Source: Cohnella fermenti
Lineage (GTDB): Bacteria > Bacillota > Bacilli > Paenibacillales > Paenibacillaceae
Direction: 5' to 3'
Assembly: GCF_004801405.1 (NCBI RefSeq)
Contig: NZ_SSOB01000002.1
Span: 124,001-188,000, forward strand
DNA: 64,000 nt
Shown: positions 9,463 through 17,274 of the stretch, piece after piece
Layout: each line of letters opens with the position of its first letter
Position numbering within the stretch: position 1 is the stretch's first letter
The notes under the pieces: generated by a model
Databases searched by the model: none
What the model was told of the DNA's origin: nothing
The model's input: the letters and a program-made list of their open reading frames with translations, nothing else
Made by a program: the position numbers and the translations under genes

Positions 9463-9630
9463 ATTTTCACATTCGCAGTCACGTTTATCGTCGAAAATGA
9501 CGTTTTTATGCGGTTTTTCACATTCATAGGCGGGTGGCGGCACGGGAGAGCCCTCATTTATGTGAAATTTAGCATACATTCGGCCAAATGGCTTCGATTG
9601 TTCCGAATGAATGCGGTTTTTCGTATTCGT
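9455..9630. repeat. Cluster of short palindromic repeats (TGTGA-N4-TCACA family)
   Basis: Four related copies lie in the gap before the Rrf2 gene. The clearest is ATGTGAATTTTCACAT at 9457-9472. Others are TATGCGGTTTTTCACATTC near 9508, a degenerate copy near 9557, and AATGCGGTTTTTCGTATT near 9610. They share a short stem with an A/T loop and match the larger arrays at 16.7-17.3 kb and 25.2-25.4 kb. Confidence 0.7.
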
Positions 9631-9683
9631 TGGCGCGTTGACGGTAGGCGGGCCGGACTTCGAACTGCATCGCACCGAACGCC

Positions 9684-9714
9684 AAGCCCGCTCCGACGGC
9701 TGTCGGGCGGGCTT
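9684..9714 (-). terminator. Hairpin after the Rrf2 gene, possible terminator
   Basis: AAGCCCGCTCCGAC pairs with GTCGGGCGGGCTT around a GGCT-like loop, with one bulged T. It lies about 65 bp beyond the Rrf2 stop. No clear T tract follows, so termination is probable rather than shown. Confidence 0.45.
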
Positions 9715-9776
9715 GATGTCACTCTATTGTGTAATACGGCCGCGGAGAACCGCCCTATTCCGCCCTATTCCGCTCG

Positions 9777-10199
9777 TTACGCCCTGCTCGCCACGTCCAG
9801 GCTGAGCTGCTCCATCGTCACGCTCGCAAGCTGCGCTTCCATCGCACGCTGCGCGTCCAGGAAGACATGATCCAGCGAAGCCTGGATGTTGCGGCCGACC
9901 GGGCATGCCGGGTTCGGGTGCTCGTGCATCGCGAACAGCTCCTCCTGTTCGGACTGGACGGCGCGATAGACGTCGAGCATCGTGATCTCTCCGAGCGGGC
10001 GCGCAAGCCTCGCCCCGGCGACGCCGGCGCTCGTCCGGACGAGTCCCGCTTTGCTCAGCATGCCGAGAATGCGGCGGATGACGACCGGGTTCGTATTGAC
10101 GCTCGAAGCGATGAATTCCGACGTCAAGCGATCGCCTTCCTTCTGATGAATCAATGTCAGGATATGCGCCGCGACCGAGAATCGGCTGCTGATTGCCAT
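9777..10199 (-). CDS. Rrf2 family transcriptional regulator, YwnA-like
   Basis: A 140-residue DNA-binding regulator. The N-terminus (MAISSRFSVAAHILTLI) and the winged helix with NPVVIRRILGMLSKAGLV are typical of Rrf2 proteins, and the HPNPACPVGRNIQ segment is typical of the YwnA branch. The triple-Cys cluster of iron-sulphur Rrf2 members (IscR, NsrR) is absent; only one Cys is seen, so it is more likely a redox or electrophile sensor than an FeS sensor. An RBS (GAAGGAGGG) precedes the ATG. A consensus promoter whose -10 lies inside a 19-bp near-palindrome sits just upstream, so it is probably autoregulated. The same site occurs in front of the YwnB-like gene at 53.4-54.1 kb, its likely target. 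Confidence 0.9.
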   Translation of the reverse strand: MAISSRFSVAAHILTLIHQKEGDRLTSEFIASSVNTNPVVIRRILGMLSKAGLVRTSAGVAGARLARPLGEITMLDVYRAVQSEQEELFAMHEHPNPACPVGRNIQASLDHVFLDAQRAMEAQLASVTMEQLSLDVASRA

Positions 10200-10223
10200 G
10201 GGGGACCCTCCTTCGCACTTAGG

Positions 10224-10260
10224 TGTACTTAGTATAGTTACAGCCTCGGCGAACTGTCAA
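10224..10260 (-). promoter_or_regulatory. Promoter and operator of the Rrf2 gene
   Basis: On the minus strand TTGACA (10260-10255) and TATACT (10236-10231) are separated by 18 bp. The -10 lies inside TGTAACTATACTAAGTACA (10242-10224). Its left half is identical to that of the perfect 19-bp palindrome in the YwnB-like promoter at 54087-54105. This placement would let the repressor block RNA polymerase. Confidence 0.75.
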
Positions 10261-10296
10261 CCGGAACGGGGGCTGCCGCCCGGCAGCAACGTTCGC

Positions 10297-11457
10297 TTAC
10301 TCTCCCTCGACCCTCAGCTTGCCCAGCGCCTCCGTCGCCTTCTCCCGGGCCGCGTCGACCGTCTCCGCCGTCGCGAGGGCGACGGCCATCCGGCGTCCCG
10401 TCTTCGTCACCGGCTTGCCGAAGACGCGAAGCTGCGTGTCCGGCAGCGCCAGCGCTTCCTCGGTTCCGAGCAGCCGATACGACGAATATTCCGCATCCGC
10501 CTTCAGCGGGCGGCTTGCGCCCGGCGCCGCCAGCTTGATCTGCGGAATCGGCAAGCCGAGAATGGCCCTGGCGTGCAGGGCGAATTCCGACAGGTTCTGG
10601 CTCACCAACGTCACCAAGCCCGTGTCGTGCGGACGAGGCGACACCTCGCTGAAGTAAACCTTGTCGCCCGAGAGGAACAGCTCCACGCCGAAGATGCCCG
10701 CGCCTCCCAGCTCGTCCGTGATCGCCTTCGCAATCCGCTTCGACTCGGCAAGCTGCGCCTCCGTCATCGGATGCGGCTGCCACGACTCGATGTAATCGCC
10801 GTCCTTCTGGATGTGGCCGATCGGCTCGCAGAACTGCGTTCCTTCCGCGCCGCGAACCGTCAGCAGCGTGATCTCCGAGTCGAACTTGATGAACTCCTCG
10901 ACGATGACCCGGCCCTGCTGCACGCGTCCGCCTTCCATCGCGATCTGCCAACTGCGGCCGATCTCCTCCTCGGAGCGGCAGACGCTCTGGCCTTTGCCGG
11001 AGGAGCTCATCAGCGGCTTCACCACACACGGGAAGCCCATCTCCCGCGTCGCCTCCGCGAACTGCTCATACGTATCGGCGAACCGATACTGTGCGGTCGG
11101 CAGGCCGAGCGTCTCCGCAGCCAAGCGGCGAATGCCTTCGCGGTCCATCGTGAGGCGAGCCGCTCGCGCGGTAGGAATAACGCGGAAGCCTTCCTCCTCA
11201 AGCTCGATCAGCTCCGCCGTCGCGATCGCTTCGATCTCCGGAACGATCAGATCCGGCCTCTCCTTCTCGACAAGCTTCCGCAGCGCCTGCCTGTCCAGCA
11301 TGTCGATCACATAGCTCCGGTCCGCAACGTGCATCGCCGGCGCCCCTTCGTATCGATCAACCGCAATCGTCTCGACGCCGAGCCGCTGCGCTTCAATAAT
11401 GACTTCCTTGCCGAGCTCCCCGGAGCCGAGCAGCATCAATCTGGTCGTATGGAACAT
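10297..11457 (-). CDS. purT: Formate-dependent phosphoribosylglycinamide formyltransferase 2
   Basis: A 386-residue ATP-grasp enzyme that converts GAR, formate and ATP to formyl-GAR, the folate-independent version of the third step of purine synthesis. The N-terminal motif [13 protein letters not shown], the central ATP-grasp segments ([38 protein letters not shown]) and the length all match PurT. The start at 11457 has GGGAGG upstream with slightly long spacing. A TATAAT lies at 11510-11505 on the minus strand, with a poor -35. No purine riboswitch or PUR box was seen. It stands alone; the Rrf2 promoter begins just beyond its 3' end, with a short GCTGCC/GGCAGC hairpin between them. Confidence 0.96.
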   Translation of the reverse strand: MFHTTRLMLLGSGELGKEVIIEAQRLGVETIAVDRYEGAPAMHVADRSYVIDMLDRQALRKLVEKERPDLIVPEIEAIATAELIELEEEGFRVIPTARAARLTMDREGIRRLAAETLGLPTAQYRFADTYEQFAEATREMGFPCVVKPLMSSSGKGQSVCRSEEEIGRSWQIAMEGGRVQQGRVIVEEFIKFDSEITLLTVRGAEGTQFCEPIGHIQKDGDYIESWQPHPMTEAQLAESKRIAKAITDELGGAGIFGVELFLSGDKVYFSEVSPRPHDTGLVTLVSQNLSEFALHARAILGLPIPQIKLAAPGASRPLKADAEYSSYRLLGTEEALALPDTQLRVFGKPVTKTGRRMAVALATAETVDAAREKATEALGKLRVEGE

Positions 11458-11586
11458 GGTAGCCTGGAACCTCCCGCATGGAATCCATGAATTCGAATAC
11501 CTCCATTATACACATTATCCCGTCGCGCGATATCCCGGTCCATCCGTCCTCGGTTCGTCCCCGGCATCCTTGCCGTGTTGCCATGC

Positions 11587-11622
11587 CGAAGAAGCCATGT
11601 CTCTGTCGACATGGCTTCTTCG
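11587..11622. other. Perfect 15-bp hairpin between purT and the DUF1540 gene
   Basis: CGAAGAAGCCATGTC pairs perfectly with GACATGGCTTCTTCG around a 6-nt loop. It lies between the divergent purT and DUF1540 genes. Neither strand has a T tract after it, so it is not a standard terminator. A role as an RNA stabiliser or protein-binding palindrome is possible. Confidence 0.55.
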
Positions 11623-11688
11623 TCGCGGCTTTAAGGTATGAACCAACCAAGATTCACCCATCCTAAACAAGAGAGGAGGTGAATCACG

Positions 11689-11844
11689 ATGGCCAAGGAT
11701 GTACTCTGCGAAGTGAATTCCTGCAAGCATTGGGCCGCAGGCAATCACTGCATGGCAAGCTCGATCTATGTGGTCAACAATCGAGGCGATCAAGCGCGCA
11801 ATTCCGAAGAAACGGACTGCAAGACATTCGAACCGAAGCTGTAA
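11689..11844 (+). CDS. DUF1540 small Cys-rich protein
   Basis: A 51-residue protein with a near-perfect RBS (AGGAGGTGA, 6 nt before the ATG). It has four Cys spaced as in DUF1540: C7, C12, C21 and C45, with the C-K-H-W-A-A-G-N-H-C-M-A block and the closing TDCKTFEPKL. Such small proteins are common in spore-forming Firmicutes, sometimes in tandem copies. The four Cys suggest metal binding, but the function is unknown. The gene stands alone and is followed at once by a hairpin terminator. The hydrophilic sequence without a signal peptide suggests a cytoplasmic or forespore location. Confidence 0.88.
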   Translation: MAKDVLCEVNSCKHWAAGNHCMASSIYVVNNRGDQARNSEETDCKTFEPKL

Positions 11845-11882
11845 CCGCACCACGGAATCACGGACTTCGGCAATCAAGCGCG

Positions 11883-11922
11883 GAGAGCGGCATCCAACAG
11901 AGGAGGCCGCTCTCTCCCTTTG
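11883..11922 (+). terminator. Terminator after the DUF1540 gene
   Basis: GAGAGCGGC (11883-11891) pairs with GCCGCTCTC (11906-11914) and is followed by TCCCTTTGTT. It lies about 40 bp after the DUF1540 stop. Confidence 0.65.
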
Positions 11923-12168
11923 TTGCTCCAACAAGCGTATTGACCGTCTCCATCAAGCAGTATGCCCGTTGATGAGAACTATTATCATCCCCACTCAAAA
12001 AAACTTCCCAGCTTCCGCTTTTCGGCGTCCCCTTTCTCTTCTTTCTCCGCTTCCCGCCTTCTCACTTCGCTCCTTCCCGGCCTCACGCCCCCCACATGCC
12101 AGCCCCGCGAGATCCGGTTATAATGGAACTGCTATGTCCGTATTTCCGGGTCTGCCGCGAGGGCACGG
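11923..12168. other. Intergenic stretch with a -10 element
   Basis: This gap is pyrimidine-rich. Its only clear signal is TATAAT at 12119-12124, which could serve the regulator gene that follows; no good -35 was found at 16-18 bp. No gene was recognised. Confidence 0.4.
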
Positions 12169-13497
12169 TTGCGGAAGGAAGAGGAGGTTATCGCCATTCG
12201 GATTCGATTGGGTTACATAGGCGTCGAAGATACGATGGACCGGGTGCTGGCCGTCATCCGCAAGTTCCCCGAGCTGGAAGCCGTCCCGTTCCGCCATGAC
12301 CGGTTCGAGGATATTCCCGCGATCGTAGACGAGAATACGGAACGCGTCGACCTGTGGCTCACGTCCGGCCCGCTTGTCTACGACGTCGTTATGCAGCACG
12401 GGGACCCGGGTGTTCCCGTGCACGCGCTTCCCTATTCGGGAGCTTCGCTTTACCGGACGATGTGCCAGGTGTTCCTGCAGCACCCTTGCGAGGCGAACGA
12501 GCTCAGCTTCGACATCGTCTCCGAGAACGAGCTGATCGAGCTGTTCCGGGAGGTCGGGCTTGACGCCGCGGCGCTGCACCGCGCCGACTATGACGGCTCC
12601 TACCGGAGCCTGATCGAGTTCCATCGCTCGCTCTGGAGCGATGGCCGGACCAAGGCGGCGGTGACCTGCGTCTGGTACGTCTATCACGAGCTTCGCAGGC
12701 TCGGGGTGCCCGCCTACCGGGTCGCGCCCACCGAAGCCGCCATCGAGTCCACGCTCGCCTCGATTGTGCTGGCGCTTGAGACGGAGCGTTACAAGGACGC
12801 CCAGGCGGCGGTGCAATGGATCGAGACCGATCCGTACGACAGGCGGACCGACCGGCTCCAGACGTCAGACGATCTGAATCGGCTGGAATGGCAGTTGACC
12901 GACAAGCTGCTTCATTACTCCAACCATGTCCACGGCTCGTTGAAAATCATCAGTCCAGGGCGCTACATCCTATTCACGACCAGAGGCGCGCTGCGGGAGG
13001 CGACGGGCAACTTCGTGCGGATACCGGACCTCCCGGAGCTGGCCGAGCTGCGAGCTTCCCTGACCTGCGGCATCGGAATCGGCCGCACGATGGACGAGGC
13101 GGAGCGGCTCGGCGGGATGGCCCTGGCGCAGAGTCGCGCTCATGGCCAAGGAAGCTGGATGGTCGTCTTCGACGACAAAACCGCGAAGGGACCGCTCGGG
13201 GACCCCGTGCCGCTCGAATTCGGCTACGACACGCAGCGCTTCGCCGAAGCCGCCAGCCGATCGTCCCTCAGCCCGGCCACACTCGGGAAGATCGAAGCCG
13301 TTCTGCGCCTGCTCGGCACCGACACGATTAATGCGAACCTGCTCGCCCGGCATCTGAAGATCGTTCCGCGAAGCGCGAGACGTATCCTCATTCAGTTGGA
13401 GAACAGCGGCTATGCGGAAGCGGCCGGGGAGGAATCGCCAACCGCCCGAGGGCGCCCCATTCGGAACTATCGCATCTCACTGAAACAGGGACGTTAA
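12169..13497 (+). CDS. Predicted transcriptional regulator with C-terminal winged helix, unknown family
   Basis: A 442-residue soluble protein without signal peptide or membrane segment. The N-terminal region (IRIRLGYIGVEDTMDRVLAV) looks like an alpha/beta sensory domain. The middle (residues about 260-350: GRYILFTTRGALREATG, then CGIGIGRTMDEAERLGGMAL) recalls degenerate nucleotide-cyclase or GTP-cyclohydrolase-III folds. The last 70 residues (LLARHLKIVPRSARRILIQLENSGY) form a winged helix-turn-helix. It is therefore probably a one-component regulator, with ligand and targets unknown. The start is uncertain. TTG 12169 has GAGGG upstream, but the strongest SD, GAGGAGGT at 12181-12188, would place the start at an ATT codon at 12196. 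A terminator overlaps the stop codon. Confidence 0.7.
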   Translation: MRKEEEVIAIRIRLGYIGVEDTMDRVLAVIRKFPELEAVPFRHDRFEDIPAIVDENTERVDLWLTSGPLVYDVVMQHGDPGVPVHALPYSGASLYRTMCQVFLQHPCEANELSFDIVSENELIELFREVGLDAAALHRADYDGSYRSLIEFHRSLWSDGRTKAAVTCVWYVYHELRRLGVPAYRVAPTEAAIESTLASIVLALETERYKDAQAAVQWIETDPYDRRTDRLQTSDDLNRLEWQLTDKLLHYSNHVHGSLKIISPGRYILFTTRGALREATGNFVRIPDLPELAELRASLTCGIGIGRTMDEAERLGGMALAQSRAHGQGSWMVVFDDKTAKGPLGDPVPLEFGYDTQRFAEAASRSSLSPATLGKIEAVLRLLGTDTINANLLARHLKIVPRSARRILIQLENSGYAEAAGEESPTARGRPIRNYRISLKQGR

Positions 13498-13511
13498 GTC
13501 CCTGCTTTTTT
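13486..13511 (+). terminator. Rho-independent terminator overlapping a stop codon
   Basis: CAGGGAC (13486-13492) pairs with GTCCCTG (13498-13504), followed by CTTTTTTG. The TAA stop of the regulator gene lies in the 5-nt loop, so the left arm is coding. Confidence 0.85.
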
Positions 13512-13529
13512 GCGTTTGCGTTAGATATA

Positions 13530-13558
13530 TTGACACGAGACACATCCGCCGTTAGAAT
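13530..13558 (+). promoter_or_regulatory. Promoter of the glutamine amidotransferase gene
   Basis: TTGACA (13530-13535) and TAGAAT (13553-13558) are spaced 17 bp, close to the vegetative consensus. The start codon of the next gene lies about 78 bp further on. Confidence 0.75.
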
Positions 13559-13635
13559 TACGGACATAATCCCTATATAGTCCTTAATTCGAGCGATTGA
13601 TTGAGGCACGGCAGCGGAAGGAGGCGGCAGCGGGG

Positions 13636-14322
13636 ATGGATATTGTTATTGTTAAGCACTTCGACTTCGACGACGAGAGTGCGATTACCGAATGGGCTGC
13701 GTCCAGGGGGCATTCCTTTACGGTCGTTGATCCGTCCGGGGAGGGAAGCTTGCCTGACACAAGCGCCTTCGAGCTGCTTATCATCCTTGGCGGACCGATG
13801 AGCGTCTACGAAGAGGAGGCTTACCCGTGGCTCGCGGAGGAGAAGTCGTTCATTCGCAAGGCGATCGACGCGGACAAGAAGCTTCTCGGCATCTGCCTCG
13901 GGGGCCAGCTTCTCGCAGAGGTGCTCGGCGGCCAGGTGTTCCGAAGCGAGCACAAGGAGCTTGGCTTCCACCCGCTGAGGCTTAGCGGCAACGAGCATCC
14001 TCTGTTCGCCGGAATGCCGGACGGCTTCCATTCGTACCAGTGGCACGGGGATGCCTTCGAGCTTCCCGCCGAAGCGCTGCTTCTCGCCTCCTCCGAGGCT
14101 TGCCGGAATCAGGCCTTCGCGTACGGCCCGCGAATTCTCGGGCTGCAATTCCACCTTGAGACGACGCGGGTGTGCGCCGAGACGATGCTCGACCGATGGC
14201 GGGACGAGCTCGTCGACGCCCCATACATCCAATCGGCCGAGGCCATTCGCGGCCAATGGAGCCGCGTCGAAGACTCCCACGGCTACCTTCGGGACATTCT
14301 CGACCGATTCGAGCAGGCCTAG
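13636..14322 (+). CDS. Class I glutamine amidotransferase domain protein, GuaA-like
   Basis: A 228-residue stand-alone glutaminase-type domain. The catalytic triad is intact: Cys87 in GICLGGQLL, and His173 and Glu175 in LGLQFHLE. The oxyanion strand LIILGGPMSVYEEE is also present. Class I domains release ammonia from glutamine for a partner synthase; stand-alone members of this branch are often annotated as GMP-synthase-like and their substrate is usually unknown. ATG 13636 is chosen because AAGGAGG precedes it at 11 nt; an upstream in-frame codon at 13597 lacks such a site. It has its own promoter and terminator, so it is monocistronic. No partner gene is adjacent. Confidence 0.88.
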   Translation: MDIVIVKHFDFDDESAITEWAASRGHSFTVVDPSGEGSLPDTSAFELLIILGGPMSVYEEEAYPWLAEEKSFIRKAIDADKKLLGICLGGQLLAEVLGGQVFRSEHKELGFHPLRLSGNEHPLFAGMPDGFHSYQWHGDAFELPAEALLLASSEACRNQAFAYGPRILGLQFHLETTRVCAETMLDRWRDELVDAPYIQSAEAIRGQWSRVEDSHGYLRDILDRFEQA

Positions 14323-14378
14323 AACGAGACTCGAGGAGCCGTACCGCACCCGCACGATTGCAGCATCCCACCACGAAC

Positions 14379-14410
14379 AACGCCCTGCCGGACGGCAGGG
14401 CGTTCTTTTC
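14379..14410 (+). terminator. Terminator between converging genes
   Basis: AACGCCCTGCC (14379-14389) pairs with GGCAGGGCGTT (14394-14404) around GGAC, followed by CTTTTCC on the plus strand. It serves the amidotransferase gene and may also slow transcripts of the converging antiporter gene. Confidence 0.85.
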
Positions 14411-14420
14411 CAAGCGGCTG

Positions 14421-16430
14421 TTATTCCATCTCTTCCTCCGACAGGCCGGCCTCCATCGTATTGATGAAGAAGCGCAGATTGTTCACCATGGCCAAAGTGA
14501 CCTCGCCGTTCGCGTACATTGTCTGCAGGGCGTCCCTCTCCATCTGAATCGCCCTTCGCTCCCACTCGATCTTCTCCCGCTGGAATTCCTCGCTCTTGGC
14601 TGTCGCCTGAAGGCTCTCGGAAGCGCGCCGCAGCGAGTCCTGGTAGTGTTGAAGCACCGCCGATACCGCAAGCTGGTCCTCCTGGCCCGCCGATTCCTGA
14701 AGCTTCGCGATCGCCGCCTTCGAGGTGCGCAGCCGGAGCTCCCGGAACGCTTCGATATCTGTGCGGCTCCAGCGGTCCTTCTTGCCTCGCGTTGCGCTCC
14801 TCAGCAGGCGCTTGATCCCGAAGCGAAGCGAATGCGCAACCGCCTGCGTCCGGTTGGCCATCAGAGATTCCGTTCGATCCAGAATCATGTCGAAGCGCTT
14901 CGCCGTCTCCTCCGCGACCTCCCCCCGCTCCAGCAGCCGCTTCGCCTCCTCCCGCTCCGCACGGATGGCCAGCAGCCACTTCGCCTGAACCGCGGACCGC
15001 CAGGCACGCTGTCCCTTGAAGCCGGGATTGGCGCGGATCTGCCGCAGCTTCTGCCCATAATCGCTAAGCACGGTCAGAATGACGTCCCGATTCTCGCTCG
15101 TGATCTCCTCCTTCAGCGATTGAACGGCCAGCTCCAGAATTCGCACCTGCGCCTCCTGTTCGCCCAGATGCTTGTTCTCGGCCTCATCCCCTTCCTGCCT
15201 CCGGGAGAGCAGCGGCAGGACGATGCTGGCGACGAGCAGCGTAACGAGAATAACCCCCGCCGAGAGGAAGAGGATCAGATTCCGTTCGGGGAATGCCGAT
15301 CCGTCGTCCAGAACAAGCGGAATCGAGAATGCGCCCGCCAGCGTCACCGCCCCGCGAACGCCGGAGAGCGTCGTCAGCAGCGTCGACTTCAGCCGGACCT
15401 TCCTCGAGTCGCCGATCCTCTCCAGCGAAGAGAAGATGTACACCCAGATGAAGCGCAGCGCGTAGAGCGCCAGCGTAATGACCAGCACGTAGCCGATCGC
15501 CCGCGCATTGTTGAACTTCGGGTCCTCCCAGATCACTTCCGTTACGTGCGGGATCTGCAAACCTAGAAGGATAAAGACAAGGCCGTTCAGGATAAAAATA
15601 ATGACCGACCACGTGCTCGACGAGACCACCTGCAGCTTCGTGGCGTACGGCTCGAGACGGTCCTTGGCCATCGTGTGGAAGATGCCTCCGGCCACGACGC
15701 CGAGAATGCCCGATACCCCAAGCTCTTCCGCGATCAGGTAGATCACGAACGGAGTCAGAATTTGAATGAGCATGTGCATCGTCGCATCCTCGATGCCAAG
15801 CCGGCGCAGGAACGACTTGACGGAGATGAAGAGAAGCGACAGCACAATTCCGACCAGCACGCCGCCAAGCGCGATGACAATGAAGCTCCAGCTCGCATTC
15901 GCCAGAGAGAACGCCCCGGTCACCGTCGCGGCGACCGCGAACTTGAAGGCGACGAGGCCGGATGCGTCGTTCATGAGCGCCTCGCCCTCGAGCAGGCGGA
16001 GAATTCCCTTCGGCAGATTGATCCGCCCGGAGAGCGCCCCGACCGCCACCGCATCCGTCGGCGACAGGATCGCCGCAAGCGCGAACGCCGCGGACAGCGG
16101 AATGGACGGAATCATCCAGTGGATGCCGTAGCCGCCGACGACAACCGTCACGAAGACCAGGCCGACCGCCAGCAGCAGAATCCAGCCCCGCAGCTTCCAC
16201 AGCTCGTCCCGCGGCGTTCGCCTGCCATCATTGTATAGCAGCGGTGCGATGAACAGAATGAAGAACAGCTCCGGCTCCAGCTCCAGCTCGATCCCGGTCG
16301 GCAGCAGAACAAGCAGCGCGCCGAGCGCAATCTGGAACAGCGGCACCGGCACCGCCGGAACGATCCGGTTCAGCACGTTCGACACCGCGATCAGGGCCAA
16401 CAGCCCAAGAATGATAAGAAAAAGTTCCAT
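14421..16430 (-). CDS. Na+/H+ antiporter, CPA1 (NhaP/YjcE) family
   Basis: A 669-residue membrane protein. Residues 1-400 hold about twelve membrane segments. The CPA1 motifs are clear: LSPTDAVAVGAL (the TD motif of the unwound helix) and EGEALMNDASGLV, whose Asp is the ion-binding residue. Residues about 410-669 are hydrophilic and rich in Arg, Glu and Leu, forming a long cytoplasmic tail as in other YjcE-type antiporters, probably regulatory. It should exchange Na+ or K+ for H+ for pH and salt balance. The gene is monocistronic. The DNA just upstream of its start holds a tetranucleotide-type repeat tract and then a 1.3 kb repeat region, so its promoter is unusual. Ion selectivity cannot be told. 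Confidence 0.93.
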   Translation of the reverse strand: MELFLIILGLLALIAVSNVLNRIVPAVPVPLFQIALGALLVLLPTGIELELEPELFFILFIAPLLYNDGRRTPRDELWKLRGWILLLAVGLVFVTVVVGGYGIHWMIPSIPLSAAFALAAILSPTDAVAVGALSGRINLPKGILRLLEGEALMNDASGLVAFKFAVAATVTGAFSLANASWSFIVIALGGVLVGIVLSLLFISVKSFLRRLGIEDATMHMLIQILTPFVIYLIAEELGVSGILGVVAGGIFHTMAKDRLEPYATKLQVVSSSTWSVIIFILNGLVFILLGLQIPHVTEVIWEDPKFNNARAIGYVLVITLALYALRFIWVYIFSSLERIGDSRKVRLKSTLLTTLSGVRGAVTLAGAFSIPLVLDDGSAFPERNLILFLSAGVILVTLLVASIVLPLLSRRQEGDEAENKHLGEQEAQVRILELAVQSLKEEITSENRDVILTVLSDYGQKLRQIRANPGFKGQRAWRSAVQAKWLLAIRAEREEAKRLLERGEVAEETAKRFDMILDRTESLMANRTQAVAHSLRFGIKRLLRSATRGKKDRWSRTDIEAFRELRLRTSKAAIAKLQESAGQEDQLAVSAVLQHYQDSLRRASESLQATAKSEEFQREKIEWERRAIQMERDALQTMYANGEVTLAMVNNLRFFINTMEAGLSEEEME

Positions 16431-16477
16431 GAAGAGATCTGACCTTCTTTCTGTCTGACTGCCTGAATGTACAGCGG

Positions 16478-16552
16478 ACTGTCTGTCTGCCTGTCCGCCT
16501 GTCTGCCTGTCTGCCTGTCTGCCTGGCTGTCTGGCTGTCTGGCTGTCTGGCG
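16478..16552. repeat. Microsatellite of CTGTCTGC/CTGGCTGT units
   Basis: About 75 bp of near-perfect 4-bp phased repeats: first CTGTCTGC units, then GGCTGTCT units. It starts about 48 bp upstream of the antiporter ATG. Tracts of this kind change length by slippage. Here the tract would lie in the promoter or leader of the antiporter gene. Confidence 0.85.
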
Positions 16553-16690
16553 GGCGGTTGGCGAATCGTTATGTAGTCGGTGCGTCAGTCGGGCGCAAGG
16601 GCATCATACCGAAGATGGCGGAACGTTGGTCATTATATACAATTCGCGGGGTTTTCTATGCATCGAGCCTCCGATCCAAGCACCGCCGCC

Positions 16691-17272
16691 CCTCTCCAAG
16701 CCCCTACGAATGCGATTTCTCACATACACCACGTTATTTGCGCCCCCTCGAGCCCCACGAATGTGATTTTTCACATTCATTTTGCCGTTGGCGGGCTGCT
16801 TTGGCCGATGTATGTGATTTTTCACATATATCACGTCGTTCGCCGCCGTTTACGCCCCATGTATGCGATTTTTCACATATATCGCGTTATTTGCGCCCAT
16901 TCGGGCCTCACGAATGTGATTTTTCACATTCATCGGGCTGGCCGCTGCGGACTATTGGAGTCTGATCGGGACAGCGAGTCTGATTGCTGGCTTTCTCCTC
17001 TGGCACAACCACCGCATCTCACCACCCCGCCCCTCTCCAAGCCCCCGCGAATGTGATTTTTCACATACACCACGTTATTTGCGCCCCCTCGAGCCCCACG
17101 AATGTGATTTTTCACATTCATTTTGCCGTTGACGGGCCGTTTTGGCCGATGAATGTGATTTTTCACATATATCACGTCGTTCCCGGCCGGTTACGCCCCA
17201 TATATGCGATTTTTCACATATATCGCGTTATTTGCGCCTGTTCGGGCCTCACGAATGTGATTTTTCACATTC
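16691..17272. repeat. Palindromic repeat array in a 341-bp tandem duplication
   Basis: Ten hairpins of one family lie here. In the first unit they are at 16708-16726, 16759-16778, 16811-16828, 16862-16879 and 16912-16931. In the second they are at 17049, 17100, 17151, 17203 and 17253. The best are perfect 8-bp stems with a TTTT loop (GAATGTGATTTTTCACATTC). The two blocks are direct repeats offset by 341 bp (338 bp at the right end), and each starts with CCTCTCCAAGCCC. Hairpin spacing inside a unit is about 50 bp. Several stems carry a change that is C-A on the plus strand but G-U on the minus strand, hinting that the folded RNA comes from the minus strand. No gene was recognised between 16431 and 18063. 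Confidence 0.9.
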
Positions 17273-17274
17273 AG

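Noticed and set aside
11457..11586. Purine riboswitch or PUR box upstream of purT
   Set aside because: No conserved aptamer core or paired PUR boxes could be recognised; only a -10 element is visible.
16759..17272. CRP/FNR binding sites
   Set aside because: Half-sites TGTGA and TCACA are separated by 4 bp instead of 6, many copies lie in one array away from promoters, and the T loop is invariant.
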